A DNA stretch of 64,000 nt from Lomentospora prolificans (lineage: Eukaryota; Ascomycota; Sordariomycetes; Microascales; Microascaceae). The stretch is from positions 558,001 through 622,000 of the forward strand of contig JARFXM010000010.1 of assembly GCA_029532625.1 (NCBI GenBank). Direction: 5' to 3'. Both the position numbers and the translations under genes were made by a program. Each line of letters opens with the position of its first letter. The stretch's first letter is position 1. The notes beneath the pieces are model-generated. The model saw nothing but the letters and a program-made list of their open reading frames with translations. It was not told the DNA's origin and did not search any database. Shown one piece after another: positions 1 through 11,880 of this stretch.

Positions 1-1178
1 CCCAGCATCATCCGGGAGCTCCTCCTCACCCTCGAACAATTCTTCCTTGAAGTCAACCTCCTTCTTGCCCTTTCCTGCTTTGTCTTTGAAAGCCACATCG
101 AGGCCGGATGAATGGCCAATCATAAGGAACTGGGTGTTATCGTAGTCGAGATGGCGTGGCTGAGTGGCAATCCACCGGAGGGATTGAAAGTCATCCATTA
201 CCCTAGAAGTTGTCAGGCTCTGGCCTTCCTAACTGAGAATTGACAAACCAGGATCACTTACTCTTGGGGGTACTTTGGACCTTCTGGGAGGCCTGCATTC
301 TTGGGCGCAGGATACACCGGATTCCTCGTGCTTATCGTAAAGTACCCGCGCAGCTTCAACCCGAGATCAATCTGCACTTCACCAAGTTCCTTTGGCTGCG
401 AAAGTATATACGCAAGGTTACTGCCCTTGTTCGTTTTTGAAATCGCATACGCGCCAGCGCCAGCCAGAATCGCAGCAGGAATATGCCTCGTCCCCTTCGT
501 TTTAGTCTCATACTCCCGTGCCGACAACTCGTCCTTCGTAACTTTGGACCATGGCTCGTTTCCCTTGCTCACAAACGAGATCCACCTTTCCCTACCAGTG
601 GTAGGGAACGTCTTCTTCGGCACGATGCATAACCGAGTCTTGCCGTTGTCGGAGAGGGGCTCGTCGAAATTCTCGATAGGGCGTAGGAGGATGAAGGAGC
701 GGGCCATGTCTTCAACACCCTGCGGATCATCTTGTTCGACACGAGGCCGCGCGTAGAAGTAGATCATACCGAGCTCAAGGCAGTTCGGCGGAACCTTGTG
801 CTTTGAGGCGTCTTCGGCCCCGTTGCCGGCCCCTTTGTCAGCCTCTTGCCCCGAGTCCTCCTTGGGTGATTTTTGAGCGGGTTCAACGGTTTCGGTTTCC
901 TCCCTTTTCAGGATGATTAAGCGGTTAGATATGAGTCGTAGCAGATATACAAAGGACAGGAAGTTAACAAGACGGCATCGTGTCACTCACTTCTTTATAG
1001 TGTGTCGAGTTTTCTTCCCGTCTTTCTTTTTGATACCCTCATCTTTGGATTTCTTCCGCTGCTTCGAAGGCGGCTCTTCGTGTCCATCATGCCGCGTATT
1101 GTGCTTAGAGCCAGCTTGAACATCTTCCTTGGTTTTCGACTGGTCTGGCCGACTATCCATAGATCGTGTGGTGACCAT
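1..1178 (-). CDS. Conserved fungal protein with basic nuclear-type N-terminus (3' part missing)
   Basis: Three exons read on the minus strand: 991-1178, 262-903 and 202 to beyond position 1. The junctions keep frame (donors GTGAGT and GTAAGT; acceptors AAAAG and CTAG). The protein starts MVTTRSMDSRP, followed by a Lys/Arg/Asp-rich, probably disordered stretch that looks like a nuclear localisation region. A longer globular part follows, rich in aromatic residues. The last exon in the window contains a conserved-looking FLMIGHSSG segment and an acidic tail, and continues past the left edge. I recall similar proteins in filamentous fungi being auto-labelled 'BTB domain transcription factor', but I see no BTB fold here and treat the function as unknown. 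A palindromic TGACGTCA lies about 165 nt upstream of the start. The gene model is well supported; the name is not. Confidence 0.75.
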
Positions 1179-1340
1179 TCTGGCTTTATCTTTTTCTTAG
1201 TTCAATCAGTCCGTGCAAAAGAATGGTGGGATTGGAGAAAAATGGCTAGTGTTCCAAAACGGAAACATAATCAGAAGCTGTTCTAATATTGAGACAGGTC
1301 AATTGGAGCATCACGTCGTGGCCGTCGTTCTCCATGATCG

Positions 1341-1348
1341 TGACGTCA
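1341..1348. promoter_or_regulatory. Palindromic CRE/ATF-type site TGACGTCA
   Basis: A perfect 8-bp TGACGTCA palindrome lies in the 450-bp gap between the first gene (start at 1178, reading left) and the 3' end of the ferric reductase gene (1629). It is about 165 nt upstream of the first gene's ATG, in promoter position. Fungal bZIP factors of the ATF/CREB class bind this sequence. Use in vivo is inference. Confidence 0.4.
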
Positions 1349-1628
1349 TGAGCTCGGTGCGCATGGTGCATTCGTGATGTCACTTGCGCACCCAACTGCA
1401 CCCGGGCCGCGACATCCTCGCCAAATACTTCCTGACCAATTTATTTCATAAGCATCGAGATACGCACAAATTCTAAGTAATAATGCTGATCTGATATTTC
1501 AAATGCATCCAATGTGTCATCTTAGTAGTATGCAATGCAGAAAGCTCATGTCTATGCCAGAAAAAAGCCTTGAAAATATGCACAGAAATACTTGCATGCT
1601 ATATAACACCCCGACCCAAAACAAAAGA

Positions 1629-4110
1629 TCACCAGTTAAACGCCTCTTGGAAGTATTCTACTCTATGGAACCCTCTACCCAGCATGGTAACAGCCGCCCG
1701 CCTCGAGTCGTCCGCCATCTTGGCCGGGCCACACGAGATGATAGCTAGGCTTTCGCCGTCAGAGCTGTACGCTGCGTATTCTATCGTCGAGTATACGTCT
1801 GGCCTACCGGGGACGATATTTACGTTCTTGGGCCACTCAGGAGGTGAGGTATGGCTCGAAAAGCCTCTAGTGAGGAAAATCTCAATGTTGACCTTTCCGT
1901 TGAGTATTGTCGCGGGAATATCGTGCTTGAGGACTTCTTCCGCGAAACCGGGCTCGCGTACCGACCACACGATTCTCACCGACTTTACCGTAAGACTACG
2001 GTTCAGCACCTCGAGGTAAGAAAGCGGTACGACTATACCGCTACCTCCGACGATGAAGAGGATGTGTTCAAACTTCTCAAAGGCGTGAGTCGTGCCGTAG
2101 GGGCCTTCTATTAATACGCGGGCTTTCGTTTTCCCGGCCGCCGCCCTGTCACGTATTCTAGAAGTGAAACTGTCGTATGGCCTGATGAGGAAGGTCATAG
2201 ACGGCTCAATATCTTCGTCGATAACATCGTACTGTGGGCGGAGCTGCTGCTGGAGGAGGCCAACTCGTTCCATCTGCGACGACTCGTAGCCCGGAGTGGT
2301 ATACGCCATAGTAAAAGGGTGACTCTCCCAGGGTCGCTTATCGTTAATGGCGTAGATGTAGTAGAATGTGCCAGGTGCAGGCTTATAGATGCTCGTCGAG
2401 CAAGGTATCACGAGCCTGACAGTGTTGGATTGGGCGTGATACGTTATTTTACCGAAGCTGTCCCAGAAGCGAGGATTGAAGGCGAAGACGCGGGACAAGC
2501 GGAGGAGTCTGTCACAGAGCCAGATGACGACGCAGATCCACATTGGCGGATCAAACTGGCCGTTAAAGATGGAAACGTGCCTACTTCCACATTAGCAAAA
2601 TGCCACAGCACGATTTGAAAAAGATCTACTTACCCAAACATGGTGATGAGCACAATGATGGATAGCACGATATGCAGGAGGAGGAAGATCTCATACATCT
2701 GCCGACGCATCCAAAAGACAGAGAATCCAAGAATAGCACACATTGCTATGGTTGCCTATGTATAGGTTAGTAGCCGTGGCTAAGAATGTGGAAAGGGTAA
2801 CTCACAACTTCTCCAGCCCACCAAAAATACTCAGTCCAATACCACTTGAATAATGGCCAACCGCCGTCTAGAATGGCATTAGAGATGCGGAAACGGGTAT
2901 CAAATTTATAAGTACATACCATCGACAACTAGAACCGTGTAAGCAATGGAGTGGATGACAGCTTGTAGGGTAGAAACTCGGGCGATCCAACGGTGGAAGT
3001 TGTTGAAAGTGCCAAAGTGCCATCCTGTCATCCCCATCAAAAGGTTGTTCCTCATTCCGAAGAGCCAAATAAGCGGAAAGTTGGCCACAGATAAATACCC
3101 AGTCCTGTCGGCAATATAACGGCATGTCTGTTTATATATGGTCGGAAAGCTAGCTAGGATTAGCAAAGGAAGGGATGAATGTTGAGGGTTTGCACATACT
3201 ACAGGTTACCGTCGAAAATAGGGTACCCGATGACACAGAAGACAGTATTTATGATAATAAACAAGAGAATAATCAAGGACTCTACTCTTGGAGGTATCGT
3301 GCACCAGCCGACATTTTGTAAGCATCTGTAACCAAAGGTTGCTGGTACCGTGATAAAGCGCTTGAGCCAGAGTTTGGGATAGTCTCGGCCACGTGGGCGT
3401 GCCTCCGTAGTCAAGGGGGCTGAGTCTTCGTCGTATTCATGGCTTGCTAGTGCTTGCTTCTCCGAAACGGTTGGATGGAACATGTGAGAGATGCGGAAGA
3501 ACACGCCGATGATAATCGCAACGATCCAAAAGGCAAAGACGATCAGACTGTGGCCCCGAGTGTTAGCCAAGAAGCTGTCTGCAAGAACGGGATATGCATG
3601 CTGTAAAATAGCAACCTACCCAAATCCAATATGACGAGCATGTACATATGTTACGGCGTTGAGTGTATCAAGGGCGTTCCTGAAGAGCGGCCCAGAAGGC
3701 AATACCAGCTCCTTTACCGGTTCCGTGGGTGGATGGTCCGCCGGAAGTATCCGCCGTATCTTGGCCAACTCCTCATCCGTATATCCAGCAATAAGATCAA
3801 GCGACGGGAGCGCTGAGCCAAAAGTGTGACATGTTTCGTTTAACTCTCTAAATCCCTCGACGAGGTCTACTTCGGGGCACCACAGGGTCGCGCATAGAAA
3901 AAGGGAAGTAGGAGCCAGCGTGCCAGCACATCTCTTCGCTAGGTATGGTGTATCTTCCGGGACGTCGGCGAAGGGCACTTGGGTTGACCAGAGCTCGCAT
4001 GCACTAAGGCACAGGTCTCTGGACCACCCCGGCCCGGCGAGGGTATGGTGGAAGTGAGATACCAGGACCAGCGCCCAGAGTGCTGCTGACGTATTGGAGC
4101 GTAATATCAT
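1629..4110 (-). CDS. FRE-family ferric reductase (ferric-chelate reductase, transmembrane flavocytochrome)
   Basis: Plasma-membrane enzyme that moves electrons from cytosolic NADPH through FAD and two hemes to extracellular Fe3+ chelates. Six exons join in frame: 3620-4110, 3200-3574, 2920-3149, 2806-2867, 2634-2755 and 1629-2580, giving 743 residues. The ATG at 4110 is chosen because it is followed at once by a hydrophobic signal peptide; upstream in-frame codons lack one. An extracellular N-terminal segment of about 150 residues precedes several membrane helices. The four heme histidines fall in two pairs 14 residues apart: FHRW and VIHSIAY, then LLLHIVLS and the H that starts exon 6. The FAD site HPFTMA, the nucleotide site GGSGIVVP, the CGPAKMADD motif and a short aromatic C-terminus follow the family order. 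No break is seen. Intron 1 is only 45 nt. Paired GATA motifs lie about 185 nt upstream, where an iron-responsive GATA repressor would act; that is inference. Confidence 0.92.
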
Positions 4111-7063
4111 TGCAAGTCGAGTAGATTCTGCGGAGGGCACGAAGTCGAGAAGGCCTGTGGCGGCGCACACCGAAAGGGTCACCAAACCACGCACAGCGGG
4201 TGTGCAGAGGCGGGAGGGGGGGGTTCGGGAAGACGAGTCGTGGCGTAAAATAGGGGACGAATTTGGGAGAGCGGGAAGCGTTTGGCCTATCTTATCAATC
4301 AGATCTGAGACCGCTTCACGTGCGCAACCCGACATCGGCAGCGGTGCCTAAATTAGGTAAGCCATCTCCTTACTGGCTGTTTTCGCAGGCTTTCCGATTG
4401 TGGGGGGCCTGCTCCTGTTGGTCCAGCACTCGCAAAAATCAGGTGCCATGGATCATGGAGCATGGGGATTTGTCCAAAGCATCGGATGACCCTAGCAGGA
4501 GGTGATGCGGTGGTCTGGAGGGATGTAAAACCAAATCCAATCGCCGCTTTGGATCTCGTCAACAAATCATTTGCCCCCGCTTGCCGTAGTTGGGGCCGCG
4601 TTACAGCAGTTCTTGGCCTTCGTCTCCAACAAAGGCCGCAGACTGGAGAAGGAATACGCGAGATGCAACCGATAATTTCGCGTCAGGGTTGTATCCTGCC
4701 TCGCGAATCTTGAGAGCCTTGAGCAGTTGTCTCGTGATGAGAGGAGAATTAAAAGCGCAGGAGCGAAGGGCACGGTGCTCCAAGCACAGGCTTGATTCGG
4801 CAGGAAGGCACCACTGAGTCTGGAACAATGGAAGGACCGCGACTGGGATGGATCTTGTTGATCATTTAATTGCGGGGGTTTGAAGGTTGCCCGCGCAGTC
4901 TTAGGTACTGGTGGACCAGGCTTTTGCCGAGGAGCGAAAATTTCTCTTCGAAGAGGAGCTCGATGTCCCATAGTGACCTGACTGCGACGAATCTGTTTCG
5001 GGACCTCTATTGCTAGCTAGCTGGCTATGGAGTAAGATATCCAATAAAACAAACTAGCACGCGATGGTGGGGATCCCATCCACCAGAGCATGATCCATGA
5101 GGTACCGCCTGATGGACACTAATATCTCCGGTCTATGCGTGTTACGCCCTTGTTTTTCCTGTATCTTTCTCACTTTATTCGCTTGTGGGGATTATCGAGC
5201 TGCAAACCTGGCAGGTGATAGACGGTTGAAATCAGTGAGGTTAATAGCCTACAACAAAAGGTCCCTGTTAGTATTATAGATGCTAAACATCCCCCCACCT
5301 CTTGGCCTCGGTTCATCTTGACCCATTTGCTCTCGGGCCCTCGAATCAAGCCCCAACGCCGTTACATCGCGTACTCAAGTCCCCACACGTCAATGGGTAC
5401 TTCAGGTTGGCGAGCTGCTCCCACATCTCCCGGCCGGATTTTCTCGGCCAGTCGGCGCGACCCACCATATCAATCAGTTAAAAATGTCTAGATTGATAAG
5501 ATTGCTGCTCGTCCGGTCCTCGCTACACCGAAGCAAAGCAACGTAAATCATCGCTTAATGTCAATAAAGATTTCACATCTACCATGCGTCAGTCACCTCA
5601 GCGCATTTACTCTCGTGCCAAATTTGAACTACAAATAAAATAAAAATCCTTCTCAAAAACTATAATAGAAGATAGAATTATGCAGTTGATACCTACTATG
5701 AAGAACCTGGAAGCCACACTATATAAGGCAATACGTTCACTATAGGCAACTGCTATTCGAGGATTGATCTATTTGTAAATAGCTGTCGACTGCCTTTTAG
5801 TAGGCCTACTCTAAAGGCTTGGATGCGGATATGCAAGTATCTTCAACACTGTTCTCACTAATAAAGCTAATCCTCTCTAACCCAAGCACTAAAGAAACCA
5901 TACACCACTTTCTCAACTACAAGTTCCTATAGTAATAGCATTAAGCCAAGATGAACCCTGTAGTCCTTCAACTTCTCGTCATGGTGTACAGTGTATCCAC
6001 AAGCACTAAATATTCCTCCACCTAGCCTCACGCGCGGAACGTCAAGAGCTTTCCAAGGCCGAAATGTCTTAACTTTATTGGAAAAATCAAATAGCTGAGA
6101 CATTCCTTCAAATTTGGGTGATAGGCTCCTTGGGTCACCTTGGTGATTCTGTCAGTATCCCTAGATACTTGGCTTTGGATAGTAAGTTACTTCTCAACTG
6201 GTCCTGTTACTTGCCTGATACTAGGACGCCTGGAGACTGGAGAGGCAGTTCATCTTCTTGGTGGCCTTCTTTCCGTTGCCTCAGTGATTTGTCTGGCTTC
6301 ACGAAACCGGCATTTCGAAACACAGCTGTTAAAGATATTAAACCCACGCGGTGACTGGACCTTTCACGCCAAAGATCCAGAGTCTTCTATTACTTTTTGG
6401 TTGCAGACAGAAAACTCGTCGGTAATGGTGATGCATACACCCACAGGGGCTGCGGCTAACCCGTTCCTCAACCGTGTTTTCTCCTGCATCGAGGAGCGCT
6501 GTGCACAGCACAAGTGAAGGCGGAAGTAATTTCGCCGTGTGGCTCATTGTCCGTGGCAGATTTGTTTCTTGCCGAAACGCCATGCTCGTCTCTTCCATTC
6601 GACTCTAGAGACGGGCTCTCACAGAGGTCTTCATGCCACTGTAGCCGGTAACATACGCATGAACTATTTACCAAATAGCGAGAGGATTTCCGCTGTTGGG
6701 TTCGGAGAATATCCCTCTCGCTCTTGCCTCACGCGAAACCGCCCGAATATAGTAGCAGCGTCAGTCGGAGAGTGGCACTAGGGAAAGGAGGGTTTAGCGT
6801 ACATTCTTCGCTAGTGTAAATCACAAAATACTTCCGGTGGCCTTTATAATTAGCACTAACCAGCTCCCGCTTTTCTTCAGACAGAGGCGAGCAAGACGAG
6901 AAAAGGGTATAAAGGAGTCGGTATTGTAAGCCGCCCCAGCCGCAGTTGCTGAGTCTCTAAGGTGTAGATATGTCTGAGAAAGTCGTGAGGATGAGTTGTT
7001 AAATCCAGTTTTAGGACATTAACGCAATGTCACCGAGCTGTGTCACAGGCCAGGATGACTCAC
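4111..7063. other. Long non-coding or decayed stretch after the ferric reductase promoter
   Basis: After the ferric reductase promoter I see no gene I can support. Open frames here are short (under about 135 codons), overlap on both strands and match no family I recognise. Bases 5460-6060 are AT-rich and stop-dense in all frames. The longest coding-like piece is 6140-6517 (+), with two hydrophobic stretches that could be membrane helices, but it has no recognisable start context, splice signals or domain. Confidence 0.5.
4289..4300 (-). promoter_or_regulatory. Tandem GATA motifs upstream of ferric reductase
   Basis: On the minus strand the bases read TGATAAGATAGG, two overlapping HGATAR motifs about 185 nt upstream of the ferric reductase ATG at 4110. 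Fungal siderophore and iron-uptake genes are repressed by SreA/SRE-type GATA factors that bind closely related sites. The link to iron control is inferred from motif and gene, not shown. Confidence 0.35.
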
Positions 7064-8286
7064 ATACAACCAGGAGGGCATGGACAGTAGGAAGGTTGAA
7101 TCACCCAGGTCATTGATAGGGATATAGATCGCGAAATATTATGGGAATTGACGGCTTGTTGGACCACGACTAGTCGGAGCGATTGGACGTGGTCGTTAAT
7201 TGATAGACAAATAGGATGAAGCGGGTAGCCGAGATTCCGATGATGTGGCTGGTCCAGGCACCGATCTGAAACCACCATTCCAGCTCTAATACGATCATTC
7301 CGATGTCTATATATTACTCTGAAATAACATCTCTTGACTAGACTTGAGCAAGGGTACTAAGAGACTCTTTCAGAAGTTTCAACGCGATTCCTTGCACAAA
7401 CGTAGAAATCATGGAAATGCAAACATCTAGAAGTCGCTCATCGAGAGCGGCTGAACCTAGTCGTCGTACAAAATGGGGGATTGGTCCGACCTGTCGCTTC
7501 CCTGCGTAGCTCTACACTTTTGTAGAATACATCTTAATTGGCAAGTAAAGCCTTCCCTGCGGCGACCGTGACTTGATAGCAGTCACTCTCAATCGCGCCA
7601 TAGGTGGCGTCGAGGTGTATCTTTTCGATTGGGGCTCTGTGATACTTGAGCAACGCGCAATGTAGCGTACTGAGTGGGGATTTCTCACTCACGCCTGAGA
7701 TTGGTGGTGATTCTGACAAGGAGATCTTTCATAACTTCTGTCAATCCGTCCATATCGCTATTGTAGTTGGCTTCAAGCTCTTGGGGGTCCTGTGCATTCT
7801 GCGACACTAAAGCTACGCCATATTGATGATGTGCGACACAAACAGGGGATACCTTTTCCGCGGCGAACTTCTGGAGGAACTATGGGCCTGCTCTTACCCC
7901 AGCCGTGCCGAACATTTGAACTACTTGTTTTGGCAGACTATCGAGATTTAGCCCGTCATTGGGGCGCATCGCCAGGCTTCAGCGGATGCCCGATGGCTAA
8001 ATAGGCTTATCCCCGCAGCGAGGCAGAAGGGTAGGGCGAGTGTCTTAGAAGGCGATCGGTCCAAATTGTGTGGACTACGCATGGAATTACGTACTAGTCG
8101 GGTATATAATTTGCCTTCGCTTCGATAACATTTAGCTCCTTCAAGGAGTCCGCCCCTTTCTGGTAGGTCATCTTGAAACGCGCTTCTCTCCATCTCCGAC
8201 CTATATCTGGGTGCACAACGGAGGTGCGAACAAAGCTTCCGCTTGGTTAACAGTCTGACGTGGTCTTCTTGATCCCCATCTTCCAA
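7064..8286 (-). pseudogene. Decayed multi-exon gene of unknown family
   Basis: Several minus-strand pieces read like protein but are interrupted. From 7969 to 7693 a frame beginning MRPNDGLNLDS runs 92 codons to a good donor (C|GTGAGT) with one TAG inside (7880-7882). Further coding-like text lies upstream (7970-8286). Downstream, 7306 to 7064 is flanked by ATATATAG and GTGAGT and encodes a hydrophobic, tryptophan-rich segment (LEWWFQIGAW) broken by three stops. Common strand, order and splice-like borders suggest one gene with a soluble N-terminal part and a membrane part. I do not recognise the family. Each stop could come from a C-to-T change of CAG or CGA, which would fit RIP-like mutation. 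An alternative is chance coding potential. Confidence 0.35.
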
Positions 8287-8290
8287 TGCT

Positions 8291-9011
8291 TTGCAAAGAT
8301 GTTGGATAGTTGTGTCGAAACTTAGGTTTTCACGTTTCGCGGCTGCTGAGAGACCAACCTAGACCTGGAAAACGCAGTGGGCAGCATATATTCGTAAAAG
8401 ACAAATAGGAGATATAGTGCGGTGCTTGACATACAAAGACTACATCCCTGTCGTTTAGTACTCAATATTTGTTATGGTGAGAGGACATTTATATGGTTTC
8501 TTAACTCCTAACATTATTGCACTTGGACTACTGCTAGCTGCTAAGTGAAAAGACCTTGTTTTAGGTGTCCCCATCTCCCGTCATGAAAACAAGGCTGATT
8601 ACGTCGCACATATCTCGAGTTGATTCGTCATTTTCAGTGGAAGTTGGTCGTGAGGATTGGCCCGCAGATACGGCTCGTTGTGTCTCTGCATAGATGGGTG
8701 CAAACAAGTTGTGTCGGTTGTGGAAACCGTCTTCCTGTTGGAGCTCGTGGTGATAAGGGATCAGGTGACAACAGTTTGATTGGGCGACGGATCCTCAAAG
8801 ACACCACATATGGAGACTCAACCTACTTGTGCAGGGTAAAGGTGCAGGGTGCTATACGAATCCACCGACAAAACTGACTTCGACGCCTGAGTCTGACGCC
8901 GTAAGCTAGACCTCTCTCCCTTCGTTGTACCTGAGGAATCGTATCTCGCACTTGAAGCCCGAGGCCTCAAAGGGAGCAATTCACAATCCTTAGGTCGCGA
9001 ATACTGCTAGT
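8291..9011. other. Gap without recognisable gene
   Basis: Only short open frames, none with a domain or usable splice signals. It lies between two decayed coding segments and may hold their outer parts, but nothing can be assigned. Confidence 0.4.
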
Positions 9012-9380
9012 ATGGAGAATCGCGAGGGCGGGATCGAATGGTCACCATTCGTCTTGGAAGCTATACGACAAGCTGCTAGGGACTATGTCAAATCATATCA
9101 GGCGATGACTTCCAAGCTACACGCGGCAGCTGCCAAGGAGACCCGCATAGCTCGAAGTAAGGCTCTGGGCTTGTGAGAAAATGTTCGTGGAGCTAATAAA
9201 CACGACACAGGAGATACCAACTGATTCGGGGAGATCAAGGGCGAACTGGCCATTGGACGCGCAGTCGTCAGGTCCAAGCTGATTGAAGCGCTGGGCGAAA
9301 TTTACGAGGCTGCCCTCCTTGTGGAAGCACGCCTCGTATCTGCTAGAGGGTCCAATTGGATTAGGCACAGCTTGATGTGA
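9012..9380 (+). pseudogene. Two-exon coding relic, helical protein of unknown family
   Basis: Exon 9012-9156 starts with ATG and encodes an amphipathic, helix-prone segment (MENREGGIEWSPFVLEAIRQ at the start). A donor GTAAGG, a branch-like GCTAATAA and acceptor ACACAG define a 54-nt intron (9157-9210). Exon 9211-9380 continues in the same frame with a second Ala/Glu/Leu-rich segment (IEALGEIYEAAL) and ends at TGA 9378-9380. One in-frame TGA (9222-9224) lies just after the junction and breaks the protein; no other nearby acceptor removes it while keeping frame. CGA-to-TGA would be a C-to-T change. I do not recognise the family. It could be a recent pseudogene or a misread intron border. Confidence 0.4.
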
Positions 9381-10919
9381 GCTTAACGCGCCGCTAACGA
9401 CTGTGTTGTCCCGTTTCTCACGTATTTCTCGACTAGAGCTGCCGGAACTCAAGCTCTCGTCGAGAAAATAGGGTAGAGTCTACCAGTTTGGCGCCCTTCG
9501 TTTATTACCCGATTGCGATATTCGCGGCTGGGAGCTTCGAGTATACTTCATAAATCAGCGAGGGAAATCCAGATACTATGCGTTGAAGATGTACAATATG
9601 TGGTCTCTGAAGAATGGAAGGTTCCATGCACCTCCATCTGTGTTACAGCGGCCAAGACAGAACAGAGTTGAACTCAAGGTAGGGGCATTATTCCGTAAGA
9701 CCCTGGGTCGCTCAGTCCGTAGGAGTATAAAGATCCCAAACTATCTCCAGAACTCCCCTTCATAACTCCACCAAAGCCTTTTGCCTTTTAAAAAACAGTA
9801 GCTATGGTTAGGATAGACTAAAATTGTAACTCCTCGCTTACCTTGCGCACCCCTACGCAGGCTATGGTAGAAGTTGCTTATTTCCAAAGAAGGAAGAGCA
9901 AGCTATTGATGATTAATTTGTAGACGTATATACCGTGATACCGGCATTGCCGGAATAGCCGCCTTGCATCGCGCTCTCCAAACTCTACATCGCCTGGTTA
10001 CACTCCTAATGGCGGTGAGCTTTCCCGTGAGGCTCCAGTCAGCGAGCGAAGTCCTACGAGGAGAAGGAGTACGTAGAAGATTTGAGGATCATCCGAGACT
10101 CCTCGTTTCTCTTTGTTGGAGCGATAGTTCCTAAGTGTTCGGGATAAATGGCGGGCCGGGTGTAGCTGAGACAGCATTTGGGGCGTCCTTTTACATAGGG
10201 AAGAGAGGAATATTAGGAGCGCTCAAAAACAAGAATAGGGATTATATGAATGAGGTTTATGGTCTTGCGTGCCGTCAATCAATAGGTGTCTACTTCGAGG
10301 GGGATACATGTAGACCTTGAACTGTGGCGTCTGTATCCAATACCTGAAGGCCAAACTCTTCATCAATTCCGGCCTCTAGGGTGGGAGTGGACAATCATGA
10401 GATAATCAATATTTGAGTGCGGTGGATCGTGGTTATAAGCCTGTCCCCAATAGCAGCAGTCGTCAGAACCTTCTTCGAGAATCGTTTCTAGGGTTGGGAA
10501 GGCATATTAAAGCGGGACCGCTTGGGCTCTTTCAAGGAGTGAATAGGAACGGATGTGTAGAGTGGGTATTGATTATGGATACTCCCACGTACATCGCCTC
10601 GGTGAACATACACAGCTATTAGTTACTTGGGCTTATGCGTCTTCGAGCCGATCGGAAGGCCCTTGTACAAGTTGCAAACCGTCACAAAAACTAGAGAAAC
10701 ACAACGGAATCCTATATATGAGGTGGTTACATTGGAAGTCGATCTTCCCCGGTCAACAGCAGCTGTAGGTAGGGGGAATGGTGGTAGTCTTCGTTGTTCG
10801 TGATGGAATTCTGTAAGGCGCTCCCCTATTACCGCTTCCTGGCTGCATGGGAGAGGCCCTGCCTACCTTCTGTGGATCCCGAGCGCTTTTCTTACCAGGA
10901 TCTTAGACAATGACGAGCT
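9381..10919. other. Gap without recognisable gene
   Basis: Stop-rich on both strands. Short frames at 9583-9765, 10135-10320 and 10413-10768 show no domain I can name. A stretch near 9390-9460 could continue the preceding relic after a further intron, but this is not supported enough to call. Confidence 0.4.
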
Positions 10920-11880
10920 TCAAGTCATTGGAAACTTACCATTCGAACCATGTATAGGGGTCAATTCCTTGCTGAGACATAGGCCACAACTCCAAGTGAC
11001 CGTCAGCTTGACCTCGCGACCTATCCATGACCAGCGAGTAAGTTTTCGCGGCGTCTGGGGGCGATTCCAAAAAGGCCATTTAAACTCGTATGGACTTCTC
11101 ATTGCTAACAGAGAGCCATGGTTGAAAAGGGGTTCATACGTGGGCGCAAAATAGTTGCGGTTTCGGGAACCAGGGCTTGGCTCATTCTGAGCCCGGCGGA
11201 TGCCTTGGTATGATCGGCGGAGTTGAGCTGGGAGTCAGGATTGTAGCCCATTTCGGTTGCGTATGCATTGGTGTTTGGCTGTGTCCAGAACATCCCGAAA
11301 GGCAGGGCACTGAGATGGTCCTCTGGGGCTGCCTCGTCCCTCTCTCGAGGCCCGTTGCCTGCCTACAGACATAGACTACACCCCGGGAGAACACGAGGAC
11401 TTGCGACAAAAGCGCACTCTTTCTCGAAGCTAAATGATAGATTAGCTGAAAAGGCGTGGTCTCAAGGATCTCTGCTTGCACTTAGGGGGTACTAGCCTCG
11501 GAGCATCTCATCAAGGCATTCATATGCGGCAGATTGTCTATACATCTTAGGACAAAAGCGTACGTCCAGCCCTGTTGATTTCAGACACAATGTTGGCGTA
11601 GGAACCGAAGTCCGGGGGCACGCTTCTTGCCAAGCCCGTGGAAACGCTTCCAGTCACAATGGGCCTTGTAATTTCGCACTCCACCAACTCGCTCCGGCTG
11701 GCTTCGGCGTCCTTTCCAGCTGTGACGGAGATAGTTGACACAGCACCTCGGTATACCAGATCCAGGGTCCTTATCGCGTTATTCTTTGATTTTGGCCGTC
11801 CTGGGGGATGGATATCTCGGATCTATATTATAGGTAAGCACTATCAGGGCTGTAGTGATTTCTTCGGCTTTGCCTAAGGC
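10920..11880 (-). pseudogene. Relic of a HET-domain (heterokaryon incompatibility) gene
   Basis: Read on the minus strand, pieces fall in the order expected of a HET protein but in shifting frames. Around 11850-11800 there is LGKAEEITTALIV, like the helix before the HET core. At 11780-11740 comes IRTLDLVYRGAV, matching the usual MD-x-IY-x-GA segment. RPIVTGSVST and SVPPDFGSYAN follow at about 11670-11600, then GWTY in another frame near 11565. Farther on, FGMFWTQPN (about 11285) and a WSW motif (about 11030) resemble the C-terminal part of such proteins. HET proteins act in fungal self/non-self recognition and programmed cell death. At least two frame changes and several stops make this inactive. 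The family call rests on motif order recalled by eye. Confidence 0.55.

Noticed and set aside
4567..4971. 134-codon minus-strand frame upstream of the ferric reductase
   Set aside because: No domain, and two other frames of similar length overlap on the plus strand.
10553..10768. Frame starting with a VGIDYG-like segment, at first reminding of Hsp70-type ATPases
   Set aside because: The residues after it do not follow the Hsp70-like pattern, and no second phosphate motif is found nearby in any frame.
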